From Ruminococcus flavefaciens (lineage in GTDB: Bacteria; Bacillota; Clostridia; Oscillospirales; Ruminococcaceae), in assembly GCA_902792495.1 (NCBI GenBank), contig CADBAC010000119.1:1-5157 (forward strand): 5,157 nucleotides of DNA. The letters run 5' to 3'. Shown in pieces: positions 1-5,157 of the stretch; the first letter of the stretch is position 1, and each line of letters starts with the position of its first letter. Below the pieces are notes generated by a model. That model worked only from the letters and a program-made list of their open reading frames with translations, did no database searches and was not told the origin of the DNA. The position numbers and the translations under genes are program-made.

Positions 1-1081
1 CATTATTGCCACGGTGAAAACTTCCGAAAATCTGCGGAAGTTCCTTTGCTTCGAGGGTGCAGCCCGTATTTGTTACTGTGATAAGTTCACAGCCGTCCAT
101 TTTATCGAAACTGATATCTATCCGTCTGCCGTCACCGTATTTCATGGCATTTTCGATCAGATTCTGCAAACATTCCGCCAGACGGTCGGCATCGCAGGAA
201 AGGATGCAGTCATCATATTTGTCGATGACAAATTCTGTACCGCTCAGACTTAGCTGAGGCGCATATCTCGCACTTATCTTTGAAATTATCTGACTGAGGA
301 ACACTTCGCCCTGAGTTACTTCAAAGTTCATGAAATCCTCACTTGCCGCTTTGGTGATCTCACTGACAAAATGTTCGATCTCGTCCGCACGGGCATTGAT
401 GCTCTCTGCGGCACTGCGGCGTTTTTCCTCATCGCTGTATATTCCCCGTGCAAGGGCTTTTGCATTCAGCTTGATCGCAGAAAGGGGAGTTTTTATGTCG
501 TGGGATAGTGAGAGCAGCAGCAATTTCTTGTCACGCTGCATGGAAAGTTCCTTTTGTCTGTCATCCTCAATCTTTTCACGAAGCAGATTTACGCCCCATG
601 TGAATTTCCCGAAAAAACGGCTTTTCTGTTCGGGGATGGGTACTGCAAGATTTCCCCTTGCAAGTTCCTGGGGAACATCGTTGAGCCTGCCGAACGGAGC
701 GATCACATTCCGCCATATATAGGAGAACACACTGCATAGCAATAACAATATAACGCCTGAGATACAGTTGACTATGATAAGCGTACTGCGGTGGTTGCCG
801 AGCGTATATTCCACACGGTACAGCGTCCCGTTTGCTTTGATGATAACGTAGTGTTCATCGCTCTTGTAAAGATCATCGCCCGTATATACTCCCGTGATAT
901 GCGGGTATTCTGAAAGGTCATAACTGCCTGTTTCTGTGATCTCGTCCGCAAGCCGTTTGGCTTCCACACGGTATTGTCCGTCAGCATATTTCCGATTCTG
1001 TAACATAACGATATTCAGCACCGCCGCAAGGATAAGAAATACTGTAATGACTGTGATGCAAAGCCTTTTGAACGTCCTCAT
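1..1081 (-). CDS. Sensor histidine kinase of a two-component system (3' end outside the window)
   Basis: Membrane sensor kinase expected to phosphorylate the adjacent response regulator. Translating the minus strand from ATG at 1081 gives 360 codons with no stop before the window edge, so the C-terminus is missing. Visible parts: TM1 about residues 7-27; an extracytoplasmic loop about 28-98 with no cysteines; TM2 about 99-122; a HAMP-like linker about 124-175; an H-box with SHDIKTPL, phosphoacceptor His194; a dimerisation helix to about 246; an N-box with LIENAMKYG (Asn307 and Asn311 region); then VTNTGCTL (about 336-343) in place of the usual DxGxG; then an F-box-like LPQIFGSFHRG (348-358). 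The remaining G2 part of the ATPase domain lies off the edge. The start overlaps the regulator stop as ATGA, and only a weak GGGG lies upstream (1093-1096), so translational coupling is likely. The signal sensed is unknown. The roughly 70-residue loop argues against a short-loop BceS-type kinase. Confidence 0.93.
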   Translation of the reverse strand, partial: MRTFKRLCITVITVFLILAAVLNIVMLQNRKYADGQYRVEAKRLADEITETGSYDLSEYPHITGVYTGDDLYKSDEHYVIIKANGTLYRVEYTLGNHRSTLIIVNCISGVILLLLCSVFSYIWRNVIAPFGRLNDVPQELARGNLAVPIPEQKSRFFGKFTWGVNLLREKIEDDRQKELSMQRDKKLLLLSLSHDIKTPLSAIKLNAKALARGIYSDEEKRRSAAESINARADEIEHFVSEITKAASEDFMNFEVTQGEVFLSQIISKISARYAPQLSLSGTEFVIDKYDDCILSCDADRLAECLQNLIENAMKYGDGRRIDISFDKMDGCELITVTNTGCTLEAKELPQIFGSFHRGNN

Positions 1082-1740
1082 ACGAACTTATACCCCACGC
1101 CCCAGACTGTCAGCAGCCGCTTTGCATTTTTGGGATCATCGCCCAGCTTCTGCCGCAGACGGTTGATATGTACATGAAGCGTCTGAAGTTCCGAATCGCT
1201 GTCACTGCCCCATACTGTTGAGAATAAATATTCTTTTTTCAGTGCCTTGCCCTGATTCTCGATCAGCAGCGCCAGAAGGTCAAATTCCTTTGCGGCAAGC
1301 TCCACGTTCTTGCCGTCGATCTCTGCCGTTCTGTCAGCCAGATTCAGCGTCACACCGCTTGCGGAAAGCATACTCCGCTGATACCGCCGCTTGAAGATGC
1401 CCTTGATCTTTGCAAGCAGGATGTCGATATCATAGGGCTTTTCTATATAGTCATCAGCACCTAAGTCAAGGCCGTTCAGTTTATCTTCCTTGTCAGTTCT
1501 TGCGCTGACTATAATTATGGGAGTATCGGCATTCTCACGCAGTTTTGAGCATACTGCAAAACCGTTCATATCGGGCAGATTTATGTCAAGCACCACCAGT
1601 CTTGCGCCGTACTGCTCAAAAAGCTGAACAGCACGTTCGCCGCTTTCCACAGCTGAAACTGTATATCCCTCCGCACGAAGGAAATCTGTCAGCAATGCGT
1701 TGAGTTCCTTATCATCCTCAACGATCAGAATATCGGTCAT
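1078..1740 (-). CDS. OmpR/PhoB-family DNA-binding response regulator
   Basis: A 220-residue two-domain transcription regulator, full length for the family. The receiver domain (about 1-115) has the acidic pocket at Asp9/Asp10 in ILIVEDD, phosphoacceptor Asp52 in VVLDINLPDMNG, switch Ser79 in VSAR, Tyr98 and conserved Lys101 in the YIEKPYD motif. The winged-helix trans_reg_C domain (about 125-220) includes the AAKEFDLLALL segment, a recognition helix around LQTLHVHINRLRQKLG, and the C-terminal TVWGVGYKFV wing. The ATG at 1740 is chosen because AGGTGG lies 7 nt upstream and the receiver begins directly with MTDILIVEDD. A TTG at 1788 would add 16 residues that are not receiver-like and has no ribosome site. 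The next gene, the kinase, overlaps by 4 nt. By analogy with neighbour-controlling OmpR-type regulators, it probably activates the promoter ahead of the permease gene (inference). Confidence 0.95.
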   Translation of the reverse strand: MTDILIVEDDKELNALLTDFLRAEGYTVSAVESGERAVQLFEQYGARLVVLDINLPDMNGFAVCSKLRENADTPIIIVSARTDKEDKLNGLDLGADDYIEKPYDIDILLAKIKGIFKRRYQRSMLSASGVTLNLADRTAEIDGKNVELAAKEFDLLALLIENQGKALKKEYLFSTVWGSDSDSELQTLHVHINRLRQKLGDDPKNAKRLLTVWGVGYKFV

Positions 1741-1747
1741 ACTATCA

Positions 1748-1753
1748 CCACCT
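1748..1753 (-). promoter_or_regulatory. Ribosome binding site fixing the regulator start
   Basis: AGGTGG on the minus strand, 7 nt before the ATG at 1740. It supports this start over the in-frame TTG at 1788, which lies upstream of it. Confidence 0.75.
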
Positions 1754-1755
1754 AT

Positions 1756-1785
1756 CAATATTGTAACATACAGGCGGCAATATTG
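1756..1785. repeat. Two copies of the 8-bp palindrome CAATATTG, 22 bp apart
   Basis: CAATATTG occurs at 1756-1763 and again at 1778-1785. Each copy is self-complementary, so the pair is both a direct repeat (22-bp period, about two helical turns) and a potential hairpin with an 8-bp stem and 14-nt loop in the mRNA. They overlap the -10 and -35 of the possible internal promoter. They could be a paired operator, an mRNA hairpin in the intergenic leader, or chance in AT-rich DNA. No T-tract follows, so it is not a standard terminator. Confidence 0.45.
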
Positions 1786-1788
1786 CAA
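1760..1788 (-). promoter_or_regulatory. Possible internal promoter for the regulator-kinase pair
   Basis: In the 51-bp gap between the ATPase and regulator genes, the minus strand has TTGCAA (1783-1788, 4 of 6 against TTGACA), exactly 17 bp, then TACAAT (1760-1765, 5 of 6), with a TG one base before the -10 (TGT-TACAAT). The predicted transcription start, about 1751-1755, falls on or right next to the Shine-Dalgarno sequence, leaving an unusually short leader. This weakens the call. If real, it would give basal regulator and kinase expression independent of the main promoter. Confidence 0.4.
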
Positions 1789-1791
1789 GTC

Positions 1792-2562
1792 TCACCAGCC
1801 CTGTTCCATCAGCCAGTTATTCAGTTCACGCTCACGGTCACGCAGTTCCTTGTCGCCGCCGTCAAAGTGTCCCATTTCCTTTTCACCCATGATACCGCCG
1901 TCCACGATGTAAAGAACACGGCTGCACTTTGCGGCTACCTTGGGATCATGCGTCACGCACATGATCGTCGTGCCGTCACGGTTGAGGGAGAGAAGCTCGT
2001 TCATGACCTCATCGGAGCTGGAACGGTTCAGCGCTCCCGTAGGTTCATCGGCAAATATCATCTTGGGTGAGTTTATCATGCTTCGGGCAATGCAGGCACG
2101 CTGAAGCTGACCGCCTGATACTTCGTTGATGTCATTATCTCCCACATCGTCAATGCCCAGCCTGCGCATGAGTTTACGTCCACGCTCCTCAGTCTCCTTG
2201 CGGCTTTCGGTGTTTTTCTTGGATTTCACAGCAGGCAGAATGATGTTATCCAGTACGGAAAGATTTTTCATCATGTACATCTGCTGGAAGATAAAGCCCA
2301 TTTCATCCAGCCTGAGCTGAGAAAGCTTTTTATCATCAAGCTTTGAAGTGTCCTTGCCGTTAAAAACAACCTCACCTGCTGTCACTCTGTCCATGCCCGA
2401 AACGCAGTAGAGAAGTGTGGATTTACCTGAGCCCGACGGCCCCATGATCGCTACCATTTCGCCCTCGGAAATAGTCAGGTCGATATTTTTCAGGACGTTA
2501 TTCTGACGCTTGTTCACGATGTATGTCTTGCAAAGTCCCTTTGTTTGTAAAACGGTATTCAT
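1792..2562 (-). CDS. ABC transporter ATP-binding protein, MacB/LolD-like
   Basis: Cytoplasmic ATPase subunit, 256 aa, that would power the adjacent FtsX-type permease. Motifs in order: A-loop Tyr14; Walker A GPSGSGKST (41-49); Q-loop Gln93 in FIFQQMYMM; signature VSGGQLQRACIARSM (148-162); Walker B MIFADEP (168-174) with catalytic Glu173; D-loop region TGALN (175-179); switch His205 in VTHD. All residues needed for ATP hydrolysis are present. The D-loop has Asn179 where many ABC proteins have Asp; related Bacillota exporters of the Bce/MacB group often carry this, so it is not evidence of inactivity. The C-terminus (about 230-256) is a charged helix ending NNWLMEQGW, a tail also seen in related ATPases. 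ATG is preceded by AAGGAGG at 8 nt. Only 13 bp separate it from the permease stop, indicating one transcript and a paired complex. Substrate unknown. Confidence 0.95.
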   Translation of the reverse strand: MNTVLQTKGLCKTYIVNKRQNNVLKNIDLTISEGEMVAIMGPSGSGKSTLLYCVSGMDRVTAGEVVFNGKDTSKLDDKKLSQLRLDEMGFIFQQMYMMKNLSVLDNIILPAVKSKKNTESRKETEERGRKLMRRLGIDDVGDNDINEVSGGQLQRACIARSMINSPKMIFADEPTGALNRSSSDEVMNELLSLNRDGTTIMCVTHDPKVAAKCSRVLYIVDGGIMGEKEMGHFDGGDKELRDRERELNNWLMEQGW

Positions 2563-2570
2563 GATAATAT

Positions 2571-2578
2571 CCTCCTTA
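2571..2578 (-). promoter_or_regulatory. Ribosome binding site of the ATPase gene merged with the permease stop
   Basis: The minus strand reads TAAGGAGG: the permease stop codon TAA is the first part of the strong Shine-Dalgarno AAGGAGG for the ATPase gene, 8 nt before its ATG. Ribosomes finishing the permease end on this site, which should couple translation of the two subunits. Confidence 0.85.
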
Positions 2579-4957
2579 TTCTATCGAAGCGGTATCGCTT
2601 GCCTTGATGGTTTTCGTATAAAGCGCAGTCAGAATCGTACCAATGAACGCCACACCTATCAGTATAGCAGGGCAGACTGCAAATATCTCCACAGCATCAA
2701 AAGCTATTCCTGTTGAAGAAACGCTGCCGATCTGAGCGAAGATGAATGTGAGAAGTACCTTACTCATCGGGAGTACGATCACAGATGCGAGAATGACCGC
2801 AATGACCGCTGTAATAGTGAAACGCAGAGTATGCTGTCCGATCACAGAGCCATTCTGAAAACCAACCGCCTTCATCAATGCGATCTCGCTCTTTTCCTTT
2901 GAGATAAAGCTGCGCTCCATGAGTATCACGATCAGAGCTGTTACGATCACAGTCATGAGCATCATCATCTGCTTGACGCTGTTCAGTGTGCCGGACATTT
3001 CGGTAAAGGTCTCAACTACTTCTGCATTCGTGTAGATCTTTTCCACACCTGTTATTTTTTTCAGCTTTTCGATATTACTTCTGATTTGCGTCTTGTCGGG
3101 TGAATTATCGAACTCTATCTGAATACCCATGAAATTATTGACCTTTTCCAGATCCATCTCCGCTTCTTCACAAAGTCTTGCGGCCATACCATTATTGAGA
3201 AAGGTAGAGAATGTTCCCGTAATGATTAACTCCTTTTCCGTACCGCCCACATTGACTTTGATAGTATCACCGATCTCTGCACCAATTTTTTCCATTGCAG
3301 CAGATGTCAGAGCGACTTCGTCAGTTTTCATGGGAGCGCTGCCCGCATCATAAATAAATGTGTTGGCAGGTGTATTTCTTGTGACAATGTAAGAAATACC
3401 TGCGTTTTTGTCACCGTGTTCAGTCGTATAGATACTGCTCATTGTTACGGTGCATTTTCCGGGCATACCATTCTCGTCAAGTATTTTTTCCATTTCTTTC
3501 ACAAGATTTTTCCAGCCGTCGTTGTTTTTCATGGCTTCATCGACAGCCTGTTTCAAAGAGTCATTGTTCGGAATATCAAAGTCAATGATAGATGTATCTG
3601 TTTCAACGGGAATACCGAACAGGAAGATCGGTTTGTCGCTGGATAGTGTATTTGCCATAGTGGACATGATTGTCATCATAAGAACGCACAGCGTGAACAC
3701 CACTGTAATGATCGAAAACTGCTTAGGTGCGCTGAGAACGTCATTCAGAGCCATAAAACCTGTTGCAGGGAGTTTTGAGCGTCCAAGATGCATAACGCTT
3801 CTTTTTCCGAAACGTTCACCTGTCTGACCGCTGCGGACTGCATCAATGGGAGACAGCTTCTTTATGCCTCTTGTGCATCCGTAGCTGAAAAGCAGTATCA
3901 GCATAATTACAGCAGCAGAACCGGCAATTCCGATCATGGTATTGTTTACGCTGAACACGATATTTCGTGATACCGATTTAAGAAGATAACTGCTGAGAGG
4001 TATCGAGCCTGCATATCCGATCAAAGCTCCGATAACAGCGATAGCAGCATATTTGCTGATATACAGACTGCGGATGCTTCCGTTCTGAATGCCGACCGCT
4101 TTCATAACGCCGATCTCACGGAATTCCTCCGAGATAGTAAATCCGATGGCAAATCGGAGCGTAACAAAGGCTGCGATCACAAGCAGGATACTGACTGCAA
4201 GCAGTATATACGCAGTTATCATATCATATATAAAATAGCTGGAAAAGTGATCCTTGGTATAAACGGAAATACCCTCTGTATCTCCGGCTGCTTCTATAAC
4301 TGCATCTGCATTGTCTGTTTTTACATATAAGGTCTTTTCTCTCGTAAAAGTATTGTTTTCCGATGCCTTGTTCATTTTATCCCAGACAGCGTTGTTCACT
4401 ATAACATGAGGGTATGAAGAATTATTCGTGTCATGAACTGCTGTTTTGAAGACGCCCTCAAAGCTGAGCGAAAAGGTTTCCTCATTGATAGTTACTGTCA
4501 GAATATCGCCCTTTTCAAATGAAGCCCCCTGCAAAAAGTTTTTGGTGCAGTAGAAGCTGCCTACAGGAACACCCGTGATCTCCCGGTCTTCGGCATCAAA
4601 ATACTTGCAGCCAAATTCCTTATCAGAGAAAAAGCCTGTGCCGTTGATAAGGTCTTTATGTTTTTCTCCGTTCAGTTTGAAGCGATCAGGCGACAGATAG
4701 AACATTTCCTCCACCTTTACTTTTTCCACTTCGGGAAGATCAATGAGTTTCTTTTCAAGATCCTGATCGAACGGCGTATTTATCATTACATCGGGCGCAT
4801 CGGATATTTCAATGAAGTGTTCGATACCGCCCGTCACTGCAATGATATTGTTCAGACTTGCCGCTGCAAGCATAGAACACAGTATGACGAACAGCAGTAA
4901 AATGATATTCATGGTTTTCTTGCGTTTCAGATCTTTTTTCAGTATCCTCAGAAACAT
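2576..4957 (-). CDS. FtsX/MacB-type ABC transporter permease, duplicated 8-TM form
   Basis: Membrane subunit of 793 aa that pairs with the adjacent ATPase. It has two homologous halves. Half one: basic N-terminus KKDLKRKK, TM1 about 16-40, extracytoplasmic domain about 41-242, TM2 about 243-268, coupling segment EFREIGVMKAVGIQNG (278-293), TM3 about 302-325, TM4 about 340-361. A basic cytoplasmic linker (about 362-412) includes KKLSPIDAVRSG. Half two: TM5 about 413-436, extracytoplasmic domain about 437-663, TM6 about 664-682, coupling segment EKSEIALMKAVGFQNG (688-703), TM7 about 711-737, TM8 about 753-781. The near-identical MKAVGxQNGS in both halves shows internal duplication. Family members act as mechanotransmitting exporters, lipoprotein extractors or peptide-resistance pumps; the substrate here is not readable. 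BceB-type permeases instead have ten TMs and one large external domain. ATG at 4957 has GGAGGT 7 nt upstream. First gene of the operon; no frame damage seen. Confidence 0.93.
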   Translation of the reverse strand: MFLRILKKDLKRKKTMNIILLLFVILCSMLAAASLNNIIAVTGGIEHFIEISDAPDVMINTPFDQDLEKKLIDLPEVEKVKVEEMFYLSPDRFKLNGEKHKDLINGTGFFSDKEFGCKYFDAEDREITGVPVGSFYCTKNFLQGASFEKGDILTVTINEETFSLSFEGVFKTAVHDTNNSSYPHVIVNNAVWDKMNKASENNTFTREKTLYVKTDNADAVIEAAGDTEGISVYTKDHFSSYFIYDMITAYILLAVSILLVIAAFVTLRFAIGFTISEEFREIGVMKAVGIQNGSIRSLYISKYAAIAVIGALIGYAGSIPLSSYLLKSVSRNIVFSVNNTMIGIAGSAAVIMLILLFSYGCTRGIKKLSPIDAVRSGQTGERFGKRSVMHLGRSKLPATGFMALNDVLSAPKQFSIITVVFTLCVLMMTIMSTMANTLSSDKPIFLFGIPVETDTSIIDFDIPNNDSLKQAVDEAMKNNDGWKNLVKEMEKILDENGMPGKCTVTMSSIYTTEHGDKNAGISYIVTRNTPANTFIYDAGSAPMKTDEVALTSAAMEKIGAEIGDTIKVNVGGTEKELIITGTFSTFLNNGMAARLCEEAEMDLEKVNNFMGIQIEFDNSPDKTQIRSNIEKLKKITGVEKIYTNAEVVETFTEMSGTLNSVKQMMMLMTVIVTALIVILMERSFISKEKSEIALMKAVGFQNGSVIGQHTLRFTITAVIAVILASVIVLPMSKVLLTFIFAQIGSVSSTGIAFDAVEIFAVCPAILIGVAFIGTILTALYTKTIKASDTASIE

Positions 4958-4964
4958 ATTGCAT

Positions 4965-4970
4965 ACCTCC
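4965..4970 (-). promoter_or_regulatory. Ribosome binding site of the permease gene
   Basis: GGAGGT on the minus strand, 7 nt before the ATG at 4957. The TATAAT -10 lies 22 nt further upstream, so the leader is short, about 28 nt, with no room for a riboswitch or attenuator. Confidence 0.85.
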
Positions 4971-4991
4971 GTATCGTTTTTCTATGTTTTG

Positions 4992-5000
4992 ATTATAGCA
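4992..5000 (-). promoter_or_regulatory. Main operon promoter: extended -10 element
   Basis: The minus strand reads TGC-TATAAT, a perfect -10 hexamer (4992-4997) with the extended-10 TG (4999-5000). Transcription would start near 4985. At the ideal 17-bp spacing the -35 position (5015-5020) reads AGACTT, far from TTGACA. A perfect extended -10 without a -35, with GTTAA repeats flanking that position, suggests an activator-dependent promoter, probably driven by the regulator encoded in this operon. Confidence 0.75.
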
Positions 5001-5009
5001 CGGAAATTC

Positions 5010-5025
5010 TTAACAAGTCTTTAAC
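5010..5025 (-). promoter_or_regulatory. Probable response-regulator operator: tandem GTTAA repeats
   Basis: On the minus strand GTTAA occurs at 5021-5025 and 5010-5014, an 11-bp period (GTTAA-AGACTT-GTTAA), bracketing the -35 position. Tandem half-sites one helical turn apart beside a weak -35 are typical binding sites for OmpR/PhoB-type dimers. Assignment to the regulator at 1078-1740 is inference from proximity. Confidence 0.5.
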
Positions 5026-5065
5026 TTTTGAAACTGCTTTTACGGAAGAATGCAAAGCTTCAGAA

Positions 5066-5149
5066 CCTGTCCACATAGGGTGAATGTACGGATTATCAGG
5101 CATAATTTTGTCGGTGACAAGGCAAAAATCCGCCGACGGGCTGTCGCCC
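5066..5149. repeat. Intergenic block of three consecutive inverted repeats
   Basis: Three dyads lie in series. First, an imperfect nested one at 5066-5100: CCTG/CAGG outside, CC/GG, then ACAT/ATGT inside. Second, 5110-5137: GTCGGTG with CGCCGAC, 7 pairs including one G-T wobble, 14-nt loop. Third, 5138-5149: GGGC-TGTC-GCCC, directly abutting the second. Such runs are typical of REP-like dispersed elements or ends of small non-autonomous mobile elements. A terminator for a gene beyond the edge is possible, but no proper T-tract follows the stems on either strand. Confidence 0.4.
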
Positions 5150-5157
5150 TTCAAGGA

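Larger units (their letters stand above)
4993..5157 (-). other. Open frame entering from the right edge (54 codons), doubtful coding
   Basis: One minus-strand frame is open from the window edge to a TAA at 4993-4995, reading in part DKIMPDNPYIHPMWTGSEALHS near its middle, here cut into NPYIHPMWTGSEALH. I do not recognise it. No internal ATG has a ribosome site. The frame runs through the operator and stops inside the -10 TATAAT, and the DNA is full of inverted repeats. It is either the tail of an upstream gene or, more likely, a fortuitous frame through a structured intergenic repeat. Confidence 0.15.

Noticed and set aside
175..257. Kinase might be a pseudogene because no long minus-strand frame with both ends lies in 1-1077
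   Set aside because: Direct translation from 1081 to 1 gives 360 uninterrupted codons; the gene simply runs off the window.
330..722. A 130-codon open frame on the plus strand
   Set aside because: It is antisense to the kinase gene, whose H-box and linker translate cleanly across this region. The plus-strand product is serine/arginine-rich shadow sequence without a ribosome site.
772..987. A 71-codon minus-strand open frame
   Set aside because: It is out of frame with the kinase gene, whose frame is continuous from 1081 to the edge through this stretch and gives the sensor loop and TM2.
1741..1788. N-terminal extension of the response regulator from a TTG at 1788
   Set aside because: The ribosome site AGGTGG and the receiver's first strand place the start at 1740; the extra 16 residues match no receiver feature and cover the putative internal promoter.
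3450..3827. A 125-codon open frame on the plus strand
   Set aside because: It lies wholly inside the permease gene on the opposite strand, and its product is low-complexity without any recognisable domain.
5110..5149. Rho-independent terminator at the right edge
   Set aside because: The stems are short and neither strand has a T-run right after a stem. The nearest run of A/T is inside the loop of the 5110-5137 dyad.

Overview
The window reads as one head-to-tail gene cluster, entirely on the minus strand, from a low-to-mid GC Bacillota. The style of the proteins and the AT/GC balance suggest a Ruminococcus-like gut or rumen clostridium; this is an impression from family resemblance, not a database match. 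In transcription order (right to left) it encodes a large FtsX/MacB-type ABC transporter permease (793 aa), its ATP-binding partner (256 aa), an OmpR/PhoB-family response regulator (220 aa) and a membrane sensor histidine kinase. The kinase is cut by the left edge of the window, with 360 residues visible.

Layout from right to left: 5041-5157 has no convincing gene but is rich in short inverted repeats. 4992-5025 holds a good promoter, with an extended -10 (TGC-TATAAT) and no recognisable -35. Two GTTAA repeats 11 bp apart sit at the -35 position, which is how OmpR-type regulators commonly activate. The permease starts 28 nt or so after the predicted transcription start. Its stop codon is merged with the Shine-Dalgarno sequence of the ATPase gene. 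A 51-bp gap follows, carrying a possible internal promoter and two copies of the 8-bp palindrome CAATATTG. The regulator is next, and its stop overlaps the kinase start (ATGA).

The likely logic is that the kinase senses an envelope-related signal and phosphorylates the regulator at Asp52. The regulator then activates the promoter ahead of the permease gene, so the module controls its own transporter. The substrate cannot be read from the sequence. The order and content resemble Bce-type antimicrobial peptide resistance modules, but the topology differs. The permease is a duplicated 4+4 TM protein with two extracytoplasmic domains, and the kinase has a roughly 70-residue extracytoplasmic sensor loop. 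I see no RNA genes, CRISPR arrays or identifiable insertion sequences. The genes look intact; I found no frameshifts.
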